A stretch of 64,000 bases of DNA, taken from NCBI RefSeq assembly GCF_014200305.1, contig NZ_JACHBL010000001.1, positions 1,550,001 to 1,614,000 of the forward strand, given 5' to 3'. Each line of letters begins with the position of its first letter. Position 1 is the stretch's first letter. This DNA comes from Neomicrococcus lactis (GTDB lineage: Bacteria; Actinomycetota; Actinomycetes; Actinomycetales; Micrococcaceae). The notes beneath the pieces were generated by a model, which saw nothing but the letters and a program-made list of their open reading frames with translations, was not told where the DNA came from and did not search any database. The translations under genes were made by a program, and so were the position numbers. Shown in pieces: positions 48,031 through 57,813 of the stretch.

Positions 48031-48822
48031 TTAGGCAGGAACGTTCAAGGTCTGACCTGGGAAGATCAAGTTCGGGTTGGAAACCGTACCCTTATTCAAA
48101 AGGTACAGGTCCTGCCAGGACTTGAGTCCAAGCTTGTTAGCGATCTTGGACAAGCTATCACCGGAACGAACGGTGTAGTTCTCGCCGGAATCAGCAACGT
48201 GCTTTGCAGTGTAGGCCTTAGCCGGAACGGACTTCTTGGCAACTGGAGCAGACTTCTGCGAAAGAACGGCAGACTTCTTAGCAGCTGGAGTCTTAGCAAC
48301 TGCCTTCTTAGCGGTCTCGGAAGCCTTAGGTGCAACCACCGTCTTCTTAGCAACCGTTGCCTTTGGTGCAGCCACGGTCTTCTTGGCAACAGGTGCCTTG
48401 ACCGTCTTTGGAGCCACAGAGGTGGAGGTCTTGCTGGTGGTTGCCTTGGTGGAGCCCGCGATGGAGCCAGACTTACCGTAGAGACCCAACTTGGCAGAGC
48501 ATGCTGGCCATGCGCCCCAACCCTGGGTTGCAAGAACCTTTTCAGCGATGCGAATCTGCTCAGCCTTGGAAGCCTGGTGAGGCATTCCCGAGCCGCCGAA
48601 GCCGCGCCACGTGGAAAGGCTGAACTGAACGCCACCGTAGTAACCGTTGCCAGTGTTGATGGACCAGTTACCGGTAGACTCGCACTGTGCAAGTGCGTCC
48701 CACGTCGCCGTGGAGGCAGCATTGGCTGGAACTGCACCTGCGGCAGCAGCACCACCAACGAGAGCCAAGGATGCAAGGCCGAGTCCGACCTTAGATGCGG
48801 CGTATTGACGCTTCTGAGACAT
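48031..48822 (-). CDS. rpf: Resuscitation-promoting factor with LysM domain
   Basis: Secreted peptidoglycan-cleaving (lytic transglycosylase-like) protein that stimulates regrowth of dormant actinobacteria. The ATG at 48822 has AGGAG five bases upstream; the frame is open further but covers the leader. Of 263 residues, 1-35 are a signal peptide (cleavage near ANA-A). The Rpf domain covers about 36-115 with catalytic Glu48 in LAQCESTGNW and a Cys47/Cys108 pair. An Ala/Lys/Val-rich linker follows (about 118-205), then one LysM domain (NYTVRSGDSLSKIANKLGL, about 213-263). Confidence 0.95.
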   Translation of the reverse strand: MSQKRQYAASKVGLGLASLALVGGAAAAGAVPANAASTATWDALAQCESTGNWSINTGNGYYGGVQFSLSTWRGFGGSGMPHQASKAEQIRIAEKVLATQGWGAWPACSAKLGLYGKSGSIAGSTKATTSKTSTSVAPKTVKAPVAKKTVAAPKATVAKKTVVAPKASETAKKAVAKTPAAKKSAVLSQKSAPVAKKSVPAKAYTAKHVADSGENYTVRSGDSLSKIANKLGLKSWQDLYLLNKGTVSNPNLIFPGQTLNVPA

Positions 48823-48843
48823 TATTCTCCTAAGGCCATCCAC

Positions 48844-48972
48844 GCACACTACAACCCCGGCGGGGTGAAATGGCGTCGCTGCCCGGCCGTCACTTAAGGG
48901 GTTTCGGTGACTTAAGGAGTTCCGTGGGCAACGTGGATCCGGAACTCGGCGCACGTCTGGATGGAGGTGTGC
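48844..48972 (-). promoter_or_regulatory. Structured 5' leader of rpf (possible riboswitch)
   Basis: On the minus strand, GCACAC (48967-48972) and GTGTGC (48844-48849) could close a domain. It contains GAGTTCCG/CGGAACTC (48917-48924 with 48940-48947), CCCCGGCGGGG (48855-48865) and two ACTTAAGG repeats (48892, 48910). Rpf genes in several actinobacteria carry c-di-AMP (ydaO) riboswitches in this place. The conserved ydaO bases are not clearly seen here, so this is only a structured leader of unproven type. Confidence 0.4.
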
Positions 48973-49393
48973 TCGTTATCCAAACGTAATAATTCGAGTC
49001 TACGGGACAACACGCTGGGTTTGTCAAAGCGCAGGCCGATACTCACAGGTAAAACACAAGCTTATTTCAGGTGTTTTATGCCTAGAATGCGCACTCGGAT
49101 TTCTCGCGCGATGCACGCGCCTCCAGATCATCCCAAGTCAACGGCACTTCGTGTGTTAAAAAGCTAGGCGACAGACCCCCTCGCCTCCGAAGATCCGCCG
49201 CCCAACTAGTAACAGTGTAACTCAATTAGCTTACAACGTATATTCTCAACAGGACGTCGATCTTGTGAGCTGCACCACATGAATTAGGTCTCGTTTTGGA
49301 CTCGTTGTGGTCGGCTTGAGGCATGGAAGTAACCCCGAAAGAGATCATTCCGTGATCAAATTCCACTACTCCCACCGCCGCCGGATGGCGTGC
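48973..49393. other. Gene-free interval upstream of rpf and after the TetR gene
   Basis: About 420 bases without a supportable gene. It probably carries the rpf promoter. A short 68-codon frame (48961-49167, plus) has no ribosome site or recognisable product. GTAACAGTGTAAC at 49209-49221 and AT-rich stretches such as ACAACGTATATTC follow, but no clear operator or hairpin. Confidence 0.5.
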
Positions 49394-50179
49394 CTATGCA
49401 TCTTGAAGACGCGCCATCCACGAGATGGTCTCTTCTAAGCCACGTTCAAATTCTTGCCTCGAGTGGTTTTCCTTCAGGAGTGATTCGAGTTCGGAAACGG
49501 ACGGGAATTCGCTAAGATCTGCCTTTTCGCGAAGAGTGGCATGATCCGTGGCGCGTTCCGTCTTTCCAGCGTCCGGAACAATGTCTGAAATGTCGACGTC
49601 GTCTCCAGCGAGTTCAAGTAGCAAGTGGCCCAAGAGGAAACTCGAGTACGCACGGTAAGCGCGAACTGTGGCCTCGGCAGAGAATCCACTCTCCCGCAAG
49701 GCGCCCAAGAATCGGTCGATCCACGTCAAGGAACGCATTGGTGGCCGAATCCATGGCGCTTGAGCTGGCCTAGTGGCGACGACGGGAAACACTTGCGGAT
49801 GATCGTGGGCCACTTTGCGGAACCCATAAGAGAGTCTGCGAACAAACTCTTCCCAGCCATCAACCGGCTCTTTATGAACGTCGGGATTAGCGTCAAGATC
49901 CTGCAGGACCAGATCAACGATGCCGTCGATCAAGACATCACGAGACGGCACGTAGCGGTACAAAGACATCGCTTGTACGCCGAGTCGACTTGCAAGATTG
50001 CGCATCGACAAATGATGTATCGATTCATCCTCAATGAGGTCTGCGCCGGCCTTCAAAATAAGGCTCAGGTCTAGCCGACCCCGGCCTGATCTACGACCAT
50101 TCCCAGGAGTGGTGGTTTCATTGCGCTGCCCTTCCGTTGCGGTTGATGGTGCTACGGACGGGGGCTCATTCATCCCCAT
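49394..50179 (-). CDS. TetR-family transcriptional regulator
   Basis: A 261-residue repressor. The N-terminal 35 residues are Thr/Arg/Gly-rich. The helix-turn-helix follows (about 38-85), with HLSMRNLASRLGVQAMSLYRYVPSRD containing the recognition helix typical of TetR. The C-terminal ligand domain is larger than average. GAGAGG lies six bases before the ATG. Divergent from the hydroxyacid dehydrogenase gene across 144 bases, so that gene is a candidate target. Confidence 0.88.
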   Translation of the reverse strand: MGMNEPPSVAPSTATEGQRNETTTPGNGRRSGRGRLDLSLILKAGADLIEDESIHHLSMRNLASRLGVQAMSLYRYVPSRDVLIDGIVDLVLQDLDANPDVHKEPVDGWEEFVRRLSYGFRKVAHDHPQVFPVVATRPAQAPWIRPPMRSLTWIDRFLGALRESGFSAEATVRAYRAYSSFLLGHLLLELAGDDVDISDIVPDAGKTERATDHATLREKADLSEFPSVSELESLLKENHSRQEFERGLEETISWMARLQDA

Positions 50180-50323
50180 ATACCCCTCTCTTTCCTCCCC
50201 ACAATGAAGGTTACCAAGCGAACACCGTCAAAGATTGAACTAGGCTCGCTTTAAGACAAGTGAACATTTCCTCAAACTTCCCACGTCAAGTTCTGAATGC
50301 CCTGTGCAGAAGAGGTTCGCGCC

Positions 50324-51301
50324 ATGACCAACATGACACTCCAGCCCGCTATCACTATGCTTCCATCCCCGGAACATAGCGATTGGACGACGCAGGCTCT
50401 GGCTCGAGCGATCGAAGACGCCGGCGCAAGCCACGTCGCCCCTGATGCTCAGCCGCACGGAATGATTGTTGGTTGGGGCGCTGACACCGAGGAACTACTT
50501 CGCGTTCTCAATGAGACCCCGAGCATACAGTGGGTGCAGCTCCCCTTTGCTGGAATTGAGAGTTACAAAGCATCCCTCACCGCTCACCCCGACCTCACAT
50601 GGACCAGCGCTAAAGGCATCTACGGCCCGCCGGTCGGCGAACACGCCCTCGCTTTGACGCTGGCTCTCTTGCGAGATCTTCCCGAGCGTGTCCGCGCCAC
50701 CTCGTGGGGCGCCTCAAGTGGCATCACCCTCAATGGAGCGCGCGCCGTTGTCGTAGGTGCTGGAGGTGTGGCTCAAGAGAGCATCCGCCTGCTCAAGGCT
50801 TTCGATACCCATGTCACCGCAGTTCGCCGCTCGACGCAACCCGTCCCCGGCGCGGATCTCACCGTCACCACGCCGCAATTGCGGGAGGCACTTCCGGAAG
50901 CAGACGTCGTCGTACTGGCTGCAGCCCTGACCGAAGAAACGCGCAACCTTATTGGCGAAGCCGAGCTGGCACTCATGAAAGAGACCGCGGTTTTGGTCAA
51001 CGTGGGCCGCGGTGGTTTGGTGAATACGGACGCGCTGACGACGGCGCTGGCGAGCGGAGCCATCAAGGGTGCCGGTCTCGATGTGACCGAGCCAGAGCCG
51101 TTGCCAGATTCGCATCCGCTCTGGTCAGAGCGACGTTGCATTATCACCCCGCACACCGCGGACACCTTAGAAATCTGCGTGCCGTTGTACGTCGCGCGTA
51201 TCAGAAAGAATATCGCCGCGCTCACGGAACGGCTCAACGGTGCGGGTTCCGAAGAGGGCGCGGAGCTTGAAGGCCTTGTCGACGCGCGTGCCGGATACTA
51301 G
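50324..51301 (+). CDS. D-2-hydroxyacid dehydrogenase family protein
   Basis: A 325-residue NAD(P)-dependent dehydrogenase. The ATG at 50324 has AAGAGG eight bases upstream; the frame is open three codons or more earlier. GARAVVVGAGGVAQESIRLL binds the cofactor. The catalytic Arg is in LVNVGRGGLV, the Glu in LDVTEPEPLPDSHPLW and the His in IITPHTADT. Substrate unknown (glycerate, glyoxylate or similar). It is divergent from a TetR gene and 61 bases before a YihY-like gene. Confidence 0.88.
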   Translation: MTNMTLQPAITMLPSPEHSDWTTQALARAIEDAGASHVAPDAQPHGMIVGWGADTEELLRVLNETPSIQWVQLPFAGIESYKASLTAHPDLTWTSAKGIYGPPVGEHALALTLALLRDLPERVRATSWGASSGITLNGARAVVVGAGGVAQESIRLLKAFDTHVTAVRRSTQPVPGADLTVTTPQLREALPEADVVVLAAALTEETRNLIGEAELALMKETAVLVNVGRGGLVNTDALTTALASGAIKGAGLDVTEPEPLPDSHPLWSERRCIITPHTADTLEICVPLYVARIRKNIAALTERLNGAGSEEGAELEGLVDARAGY

Positions 51302-51362
51302 CCACCGACATAGACTTACACCTGAAACCTGCAGTGAAAGTTTCTTTCTGAGGGAGGCAATC

Positions 51363-52574
51363 ATGACCGTGACGCCCAACAGCGGCACCCGATCTGCTCT
51401 TGACACCATCGAATCAAGCGAACCTGATTACGTTGAGGTCATCGAGAACCCGCCGCGACTCCACGGTAACGTCTTGAAGTATTCGATGGGCCGGGCGCTA
51501 CGTGAATTCACGCGGGATGGCTGCATGGATATGGCCGCCGGCCTCACGTACCGCGCCGTGTTTGCCATCTTCCCCGGACTGCTGGCCCTCGTCTCCCTTT
51601 TGGGCGTCGTGGGTCAGGCTGAAAAGACCACCCAGTTCATGATGGACCTGATCCGGCAAATGGGTTCGGCCGATATGGCGCAGACGCTCGAACAGCCCAT
51701 CATGCAGCTAGCCTCTTCAAGCGGTGCCGGCCTCGGTTTGATCGTCGGTATCCTCGGCGGCATCTGGACGGCATCGAACTACGTGGTGGCGTTCAGCAAA
51801 TCCCTCAACACCATCTTTGAAGTGGACGAAGGCCGTCCGATTTTCTCCTTGCGCGCCGTGACCTACACAGTGACGCTGGTGATTGTGTTGCTCGCTACGC
51901 TCGCGATCGCGATTCTGATCATGTCCGGACCAGTTGCCACCGGCATTGGCGCCGTCATTGGACTGGGCCCTGAGGCCCTCATGGTTTGGAACATCGCCAA
52001 GTGGCCGCTGTTGGTCATCATCGCGGTCATCATGATTTCGATCCTCTATTACTGGACTCCCAACGCTCGCCAGTCCAAGTTCCGTTTCTTGTCCGTTGGC
52101 GCGCTCGTCGCGTTGCTGGTTATTGCCATCGCCACGGTTGGCTTCTCCATCTACGTCGCCAACTTCGGTAGCTACAACGCCACGTATGGCTCTATTGGTG
52201 GCGTGATCGTGTTCCTGTTGTGGCTCTGGATCATGAACGCCGTGCTGTTGTTTGGTGCCGAAGTGGATGCTGAGTTGGAGCGCGGCCGCCAGTTGCAGTC
52301 CGGAATCGTTGCTGAAGACACCCTGCGCCTTCCAGTTCGCGGCTACAAGGCCACACTCAAGAAGGAAGAAAAGTACATCAAGGATGTGCAGCAGGCTAAG
52401 GAGCTTCGCCAGCAGTACAACCCGGACCAGCACATCGACGAGGAGGCGTTGCAGGAGAAGCGCTTCTGGACGGCCCTCGGCGGCGGTCTGGCAGTCTTGC
52501 TCGGCGTAGGTCTGGTGCGCAAGATCCGTGGCGAAGGCCCGATCTTTAAGGATCTAGACGGCGAAGACGCCTAA
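51363..52574 (+). CDS. YihY/BrkB-family membrane protein
   Basis: A 403-residue protein starting at ATG 51363 with GGGAGG five bases upstream. About 60 cytoplasmic residues are followed by six hydrophobic helices. Conserved stretches are [61 protein letters not shown] and [20 protein letters not shown]. Formerly called ribonuclease BN, now regarded as a membrane protein of unknown function. The C-terminal 90 residues are charged, ending in a hydrophobic stretch ([15 protein letters not shown]). Confidence 0.9.
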   Translation: MTVTPNSGTRSALDTIESSEPDYVEVIENPPRLHGNVLKYSMGRALREFTRDGCMDMAAGLTYRAVFAIFPGLLALVSLLGVVGQAEKTTQFMMDLIRQMGSADMAQTLEQPIMQLASSSGAGLGLIVGILGGIWTASNYVVAFSKSLNTIFEVDEGRPIFSLRAVTYTVTLVIVLLATLAIAILIMSGPVATGIGAVIGLGPEALMVWNIAKWPLLVIIAVIMISILYYWTPNARQSKFRFLSVGALVALLVIAIATVGFSIYVANFGSYNATYGSIGGVIVFLLWLWIMNAVLLFGAEVDAELERGRQLQSGIVAEDTLRLPVRGYKATLKKEEKYIKDVQQAKELRQQYNPDQHIDEEALQEKRFWTALGGGLAVLLGVGLVRKIRGEGPIFKDLDGEDA

Positions 52575-52603
52575 CAAAGTCAGATTTTGATACGGTTCAC
52601 CCC

Positions 52604-53047
52604 ATGAGCTGCATCATGATCATCAATGGCCCTAACCTGAATCTTCTCGGCAAGCGGGAACCGGAAATATACGGAACCACCACGCTCGCCGAGATTCAGG
52701 ACTCTTGCCAGAAACTAGCTGACGAACGCGGAGTGGAGCTGGAGTTCCTCCAGTCCAACCACGAAGGTGCCATCATCGACTGGATCCATGAGGCCCGCGA
52801 GCGCTGCGACGCCATCCTGATCAACCCAGGTGCCTTCACGCACACGTCGGTTGCCATCCGCGATGCACTCTCCGCGTTCAACGGCCCCAAGGTGGAATGC
52901 CACCTCTCCAACGTGCACACGCGCGAGGAGTTCCGCCACCACTCTTACATCTCCCCCGTGGTCAACTCGATCATCATTGGAGCGGGATGGCGCGGGTACC
53001 CGATGGGTTTGAATTACTTGATCGATTCTCTGGCCGATAAGAAGTAA
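52604..53047 (+). CDS. aroQ: 3-dehydroquinate dehydratase, type II
   Basis: Dehydrates 3-dehydroquinate in the shikimate pathway (or in quinate catabolism). The 147-residue length is that of the small dodecameric class. Catalytic Tyr23 is in REPEIYG, Asn75 in [10 protein letters not shown] with His80, and His100 in [14 protein letters not shown]. Not beside other aro genes. A terminator follows 27 bases after the stop. Confidence 0.96.
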   Translation: MSCIMIINGPNLNLLGKREPEIYGTTTLAEIQDSCQKLADERGVELEFLQSNHEGAIIDWIHEARERCDAILINPGAFTHTSVAIRDALSAFNGPKVECHLSNVHTREEFRHHSYISPVVNSIIIGAGWRGYPMGLNYLIDSLADKK

Positions 53048-53073
53048 TTCGCTCTTTCGCTAGATCTCAACGC

Positions 53074-53114
53074 AAAAAGTGGCACCTCGAGTGTGAAACT
53101 CGGGTGCCGCTTTT
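53074..53114. terminator. Terminator between aroQ and the siderophore-interacting gene
   Basis: AAAAGTGGCACCTCGAGT (about 53075-53092) pairs with ACTCGGGTGCCGCTTTT (53098-53114) with small mismatches and a five-base loop. T/A-runs lie at both ends, fitting termination of both convergent transcripts. Confidence 0.85.
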
Positions 53115-53131
53115 CTACGTAACTGGAATGT

Positions 53132-53980
53132 CTAGGCGTCCGGGAAGATCTTGCCGATCGGTTCCTTCTTCTCCGCTTGGAAAGTGTCCTCCGCGCGGCC
53201 GTAGGCCCAGTACGCGGACAAGGACATCATGCGCCGATCAATCCCGCGATCATCCGCGAGGTAACGGCGCAAGGACTTAATGACTTCACGCTCGCCATGG
53301 GCAAACACCTGCACCAGGCCAGATCGCCACGGGTACTTCATGACCTCGGCGGCGAGCTTGGTGGAGGTAGGTGTGAACTCCGAACCACGGTGAATCCAAC
53401 GAAGCTCCACGCCCTGTGGCTTCACGAGATCGATTTCATCCGCCGCGTCCTGGACTTCAATGAACGCGACGCCTTCGGCGTTGGAAGACATCGCTTCGAG
53501 GGCGGTGGCGATGGCGGGCAGTGCAGCTTCGTCGCCGGCCAGCAGGTGCCAGTCAATGCTCTCTTCGGGCTTGTAGTTACCGCCGGGGCCGTTGAAGCAT
53601 ACGACGTCGCCGCGTTGCGCCGTGTTGGCCCATGGACCAGCGATACCGTCCTCACCATGGACGACGAAATCAACGTCGATGGTGCGCGCCTCATGGTTCA
53701 CTTTGCGCACGGTGTAGGTGCGGCGTACTGGAATCGCTTCCGGACCCAAGTCTCGACGAATCGCGTCCAGATCGTAGGGCGGGGTCAGTCCCATAGACGG
53801 ATCTGCGAAGAGAAACTTGATGTACTTGTCCGTGACCGGGCGGTCAGCGAAGTTTTCAAAGCCTTCGCCGCCTAAGGTCAGACGCACCATGTGTGGGTTG
53901 ATCTGTTGGCGATCAACAACTTCCATGATGATTTGAGGACGTGGTGCGCGCGGGGCGCTCTCGGCTGTGGGTTCGGTCAT
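53132..53980 (-). CDS. Siderophore-interacting FAD reductase (SIP family)
   Basis: A 282-residue flavoprotein that reduces ferric siderophores to release iron (ViuB/YqjH group). The FAD segment contains RRTYTVRKVNHEARTIDVDF and FVVHGEDGIAGPWANTAQRGD. The C-terminal NAD(P)-like half has VFAHGEREVIKSLRRYL and LSAYWAYGRAED, typical of SIP. Its ATG overlaps the stop of the thioesterase gene by four bases. No siderophore transporter or Fur site was identified nearby. Confidence 0.92.
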   Translation of the reverse strand: MTEPTAESAPRAPRPQIIMEVVDRQQINPHMVRLTLGGEGFENFADRPVTDKYIKFLFADPSMGLTPPYDLDAIRRDLGPEAIPVRRTYTVRKVNHEARTIDVDFVVHGEDGIAGPWANTAQRGDVVCFNGPGGNYKPEESIDWHLLAGDEAALPAIATALEAMSSNAEGVAFIEVQDAADEIDLVKPQGVELRWIHRGSEFTPTSTKLAAEVMKYPWRSGLVQVFAHGEREVIKSLRRYLADDRGIDRRMMSLSAYWAYGRAEDTFQAEKKEPIGKIFPDA

Positions 53981-54450
53981 GAGGACTTCCTTTCACCGAA
54001 GATCGGAGGGCCGGAGAATCTCTCCAGCCTCCGCTTCTCATCAGGTGTAATCCGCAACAGACGTTGGGTGTCCGTTGCGAAGAACGCGAGAGTGGAATTG
54101 GCCTTAATGCATAAGGTGTTCTCCACTGGGTCAAAAAATTCGTAGCAAACGTCAAAGCTCGCGCCCTTGATATTGGCGAGCCACACTTCGACGCGCACCG
54201 GGACGTTGCGGTATTCCAACGGTGCCAAATACTTCACACGATGATCAACCACCAGCACTTGCGTGCCTGCAGGGACATCATTCAAGAATGATGCTTGCGC
54301 CGGGACGCCATCGCGCCCCGTACCGCCTGGCACACCAAAAGCGTGAACGCGAGCTTCTTCCATGAGGCGCACGCTATTGACGTTATTGATATGCCCGTAC
54401 GCATCCATGTCACCCCAACGCATGGGGACGTCCACAATAATTCGATTCAC
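53977..54450 (-). CDS. Hotdog-fold acyl-CoA thioesterase
   Basis: A 157-residue 4HBT-type thioesterase. I choose GTG 54450 because GGAGG lies four to five bases before it; the frame is open to 54471. VPMRWGDMDAYGHINNVN has the catalytic Asp and conserved His-Ile-Asn-Asn of the YbgC/4HBT group. Coupled by ATGA overlap to the SIP gene, although a functional link is not obvious. Confidence 0.87.
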   Translation of the reverse strand: MNRIIVDVPMRWGDMDAYGHINNVNSVRLMEEARVHAFGVPGGTGRDGVPAQASFLNDVPAGTQVLVVDHRVKYLAPLEYRNVPVRVEVWLANIKGASFDVCYEFFDPVENTLCIKANSTLAFFATDTQRLLRITPDEKRRLERFSGPPIFGERKSS

Positions 54451-54491
54451 TAATCCTCCTCCATCACCCACAGATCGGGTGAGCTGACTGC

Positions 54492-55589
54492 TTAGAGCGA
54501 GCTAGCGTCGTCGTTCGCGCCCATTTGCGCATCCGCACGAGCAGCGGGAAGCAAGCCCAGCTTCTCCAATTTCGTCGCGATTTTGGCGCCGTCTGGCTCA
54601 TAAATCCACGGCGTCCCCGGAGTGGAGCCCATCATTTCTTCAGAACGACCACCGGCGAGCACCGCTTCAGACGGGGTGAGCTGGCGAATGACAATGGCCT
54701 CAACATGATCCGGATAGCGACGCGCAAACTCCGCATAAATCTCCGGGTCATGCTGACCGTCATCACCAATGAGTAGCCATTTGATGTTCGGGAACTCGTC
54801 CGCCAAACGCCGCAACTGGTTCACCTTGTGCTGCATGCCGGAACGGAACCAGCGGCCCTCAGTAGGTCCCCAATCCGTGAGCAACAGCGGACCCTTCGGG
54901 TACAGATTGCGTCTGAGGAAGCGCTGCAGCGTCTGCGCGACGTTCCAAGCGCCCGTAGAGAGGTAAATGACCGGCGCATGCACGTGATGCTGGGCGAGTC
55001 GCTCCATCATCACAGCCATGCCGGGAGTGGGGTTACGCGCGTGCTCATCCAGCACAAACGAGTTCCATGCTGCGAGCAACGGACGCGGAAGAGCCGTCAC
55101 CACCACGGTGTCATCAATATCAGAAATGATGCCCATGGTCTGATCTTGATCAATGACGTACACGTGGGCGTGGGAATGCTCGCCGCCATTCGCGGTCAGT
55201 TCAATGGTGTGCCAGCCGACAGGCAACTCTGCCCGAATGCGGGTGTCCACCACGCCACCACGGTCCGCGTCCACCGTAAATTCTTTGTCGCCAATCTTGA
55301 TGGTGACCTCTGCGTAAGGGACCGGAGGCGAAGTGAAGTTGCGCCAGCCGCGCACGCCATCCGTCACCACATTCGGCAACGGCAGACCGTGCTCAAAGGC
55401 TTCCTCACGAGCCATCACCACGCGTGCCATGACACGGATCCACGCATTCGAAAGACCGTAGCCTCTGAAGGCGAAGACAGTCTGCACCCAATCGCGTTCT
55501 TCAGCGCGACGCAATCGGAAAGCATTCCAGCCGTCCTCGAGCTTGACTGCGGGGTCATCCCAGAAATCTGAGTTCCTCAAAAGAGCCAT
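54492..55589 (-). CDS. APP1-type phosphatidate phosphatase domain protein
   Basis: A 365-residue protein of the App1/DUF2183 family. The HAD-like catalytic site is DIDDT (157-161) in GIISDIDDTVVVT. YLSTGAWNVAQTLQRFLRRN, GPLLLTDWGPTEG and KWLLIGDDGQHDPEIYAEFA follow in the family order. Yeast App1 dephosphorylates phosphatidate; bacterial substrates are mostly untested. A GTG at 55595 would add two residues. It ends 41 bases before the thioesterase start. Confidence 0.86.
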   Translation of the reverse strand: MALLRNSDFWDDPAVKLEDGWNAFRLRRAEERDWVQTVFAFRGYGLSNAWIRVMARVVMAREEAFEHGLPLPNVVTDGVRGWRNFTSPPVPYAEVTIKIGDKEFTVDADRGGVVDTRIRAELPVGWHTIELTANGGEHSHAHVYVIDQDQTMGIISDIDDTVVVTALPRPLLAAWNSFVLDEHARNPTPGMAVMMERLAQHHVHAPVIYLSTGAWNVAQTLQRFLRRNLYPKGPLLLTDWGPTEGRWFRSGMQHKVNQLRRLADEFPNIKWLLIGDDGQHDPEIYAEFARRYPDHVEAIVIRQLTPSEAVLAGGRSEEMMGSTPGTPWIYEPDGAKIATKLEKLGLLPAARADAQMGANDDASSL

Positions 55590-55720
55590 AATCACAGTGT
55601 TTCACGGCGGACATTACTTTTCTGATTTTCGCACCCTCGGGGCGTTGAGGATGAAGTTACTAAAGCCCGTTTGTGGCGCGAGGACTTTACCTCTTCTACA
55701 GGAAGTACAACAATGAAGTC

Positions 55721-56161
55721 ATGATGTTCGAACACGCAGATGACGCCCCCGTCCTTCACCTCACCGAAGACCAGTCATGGCAGTTGCTGGATAACACGAA
55801 GCACGGCCGCATCGCGGTCTACGCGGGTGTTGAGGTAGACATTTTCCCGGTCAACTACTCCACGACGGACCGCGTGGTTTATGTACGCACGGCCCCTGGA
55901 TCAAAGCTCACCGAACTCACCATCAACCCCAAGGTTGCTTTTGAAGCTGACGGCATCCTGAGCGATGAAGCTTGGTCCGTCATCGTGCACGGCGAAGCTA
56001 AGGTGCTCGAGACCGAGGCCGAGATTGAAATCGCTCGAAACTCCGGCGTGACCCCGTGGGTTCCCACCAGCAAGGAGTTCTGGGTCAGCATCACCCCGAC
56101 CTCCGTCACGGGACGTCACTTCGTCTTCGGCAAGCAGCCGGAAATGGATGACGAGATCTAA
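55721..56161 (+). CDS. PNPOx-like flavin/F420-binding protein
   Basis: A 146-residue split-barrel protein of the pyridoxamine-phosphate-oxidase-like superfamily. LLDNTKHGRIAVYAGVEVDI opens the barrel, with VAFEADGI and WSVIVHGEAKVLE typical of the small nitroreductase or F420-binding subgroup. The frame is open from 55673; ATG 55721 or 55724 starts at the family N-terminus. The Shine-Dalgarno is poor, so the start is uncertain. Convergent with the DHA2 exporter gene. Confidence 0.78.
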   Translation: MMFEHADDAPVLHLTEDQSWQLLDNTKHGRIAVYAGVEVDIFPVNYSTTDRVVYVRTAPGSKLTELTINPKVAFEADGILSDEAWSVIVHGEAKVLETEAEIEIARNSGVTPWVPTSKEFWVSITPTSVTGRHFVFGKQPEMDDEI

Positions 56162-56173
56162 CTCGGCAACACT

Positions 56174-57724
56174 TTAGAGGTGCTTGCGCAGCGGCACTTC
56201 CTTGATGGCCAACACGCAGATCAGTGCCATGAGGGCTGCCGCTGCGGCGATAACAAACACCACGCTGGTGGCGTCGCCGAAGGCTTGCTCCACAATCACC
56301 TTGACCGGTTCGGGCAGCCCACGCAGGTCCAAGCTGGCGCCGGAAACGGGTGAGCCGCCGCCGTCCGGTGAGATGATGCCGGCGCTGCGAAGTCCGTCGT
56401 AAATATAGGTTTGCACTTGGCTCGAGAGGGCGGAGCCCAAGACGGCAACACCGGCCGCGCCGCCGACCGTGCGGAAGAACGCTACGGACGAGCTCGCGGT
56501 GCCAATTTCGGTGACTTTGACGCCGTTCTGCACGGCCAATACCAAGTTCTGCAACATCATGCCCATGCCGATACCGTTTACGAACATGCCGACGGCCAGG
56601 ATCCAATACGGAGTATTCGCGTTCATGGTGCCTAGCAATGAGAGTGCCAGGACGTTCATGATGGAGCCAGCCACAAGGTACGGCTTCCAGCGTCCGTATC
56701 GTGAAATCAATTGGCCTGAGACCACGGAACCTAAGAGGTTTCCCGCAATCATGGGCAAGGTCAGAATGCCCGCCATCGTCGGCGTCGCCTGCTGTGCCAC
56801 CTGAAAATACTGGCCCAAGAAGGCTCCGGAGCCGAACATTCCAATACCGATGCCTATCGACGCCAAAATTGCGAGAGCCGGAGTGCGCTGCGTGATGATG
56901 CGCAATGGAATGACAGGATCCGCGGCGCGCTTTTCCACCCGGATCAACACGAAGATCAAGATGATGGATCCACCCACCATCCATAACGTCTCAACCGAGA
57001 CCCAGTTGAAGTACCCAGCTTTGCCCACATAAGAAGCCCAGATCAGTAGCAGGCTCACAATGACCGTGACGAGCGAGGCCCCAATCCAGTCGATGGTCAC
57101 CGGGCGCCGTACATGTTTCAAATGCAGGGTCCGCTGGATCAAGAACATGGCGATGAGGCAGACCGGTACGCCGGCCCAGAAGGACGCGCGCCACCCCAAC
57201 GGGGAATCCACCAGCAAGCCGCCTAAGAGCGGTCCGCCCGCGTTGGACACTGCCATAACTCCGCCAAAGTAACCGGAATATTTTCCGCGGTCTCGGGGCG
57301 GAATCATGGTACCGATCACGGCCATGCCCAGCGCCATCAGACCGCCGATGCCCAGTCCTTGGATCACACGAGCGCCGAGCAGCAAAGGAATAGAAGAGGC
57401 CAGACCCGCCAGGACGGAGCCCACCACGAAGATCACAATGCTGACCTGCAGCAGCATTTTCTTGTTGAAGAGGTCAGCGAGCTTTCCCCAAATAGGTGTG
57501 GACGCGGCGTTCGCGAGGAGGGTCGCAGTGATCATCCAGGCGAACGCGGTCTGGTCTCCGCCGAGCTCCTCCATGATGCGCGGGAGCGCGATGGAAATGA
57601 TGGTGATGGACACCATGGCTGCGAAGAAGGAGGCCAGCACGCCAGTGAGTGCTTTAAGAATTTGCCTCTGGCTCATAGGCTCCTCGGCTTCATGCGCCGA
57701 ATTCACCGGTGGATCCTGGCTCAC
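56174..57724 (-). CDS. DHA2-family MFS multidrug exporter (EmrB/QacA-like)
   Basis: A 516-residue transporter with about fourteen helices, starting at GTG 57724, which has AAAGGA five bases upstream; an ATG at 57676 is an alternative. Motif A-like ANAASTPIWGKLADLFNKKM and motif C-like GLGIGGLMALGMAVIGTMIP mark proton-driven drug export. The C-terminal helix pair ends in IKEVPLRKHL. A 25-base region 20-45 bases upstream has CTTAT/ATAAG arms. No regulator is adjacent. Confidence 0.9.
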   Translation of the reverse strand: MSQDPPVNSAHEAEEPMSQRQILKALTGVLASFFAAMVSITIISIALPRIMEELGGDQTAFAWMITATLLANAASTPIWGKLADLFNKKMLLQVSIVIFVVGSVLAGLASSIPLLLGARVIQGLGIGGLMALGMAVIGTMIPPRDRGKYSGYFGGVMAVSNAGGPLLGGLLVDSPLGWRASFWAGVPVCLIAMFLIQRTLHLKHVRRPVTIDWIGASLVTVIVSLLLIWASYVGKAGYFNWVSVETLWMVGGSIILIFVLIRVEKRAADPVIPLRIITQRTPALAILASIGIGIGMFGSGAFLGQYFQVAQQATPTMAGILTLPMIAGNLLGSVVSGQLISRYGRWKPYLVAGSIMNVLALSLLGTMNANTPYWILAVGMFVNGIGMGMMLQNLVLAVQNGVKVTEIGTASSSVAFFRTVGGAAGVAVLGSALSSQVQTYIYDGLRSAGIISPDGGGSPVSGASLDLRGLPEPVKVIVEQAFGDATSVVFVIAAAAALMALICVLAIKEVPLRKHL

Positions 57725-57743
57725 TACTGTCCTTTCGAGAATG

Positions 57744-57768
57744 CTTATTGCACTATATGCCCGATAAG
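57744..57768. promoter_or_regulatory. Weak palindrome upstream of the DHA2 exporter
   Basis: CTTAT and ATAAG arms with 15 bases between, in the 89-base divergent gap. It might be an operator, but only five base pairs per arm match. Confidence 0.2.
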
Positions 57769-57813
57769 TAACTTCCTCGTGAACCTCGAAAGCGTGAGGA
57801 CTACGCTGGGAGT

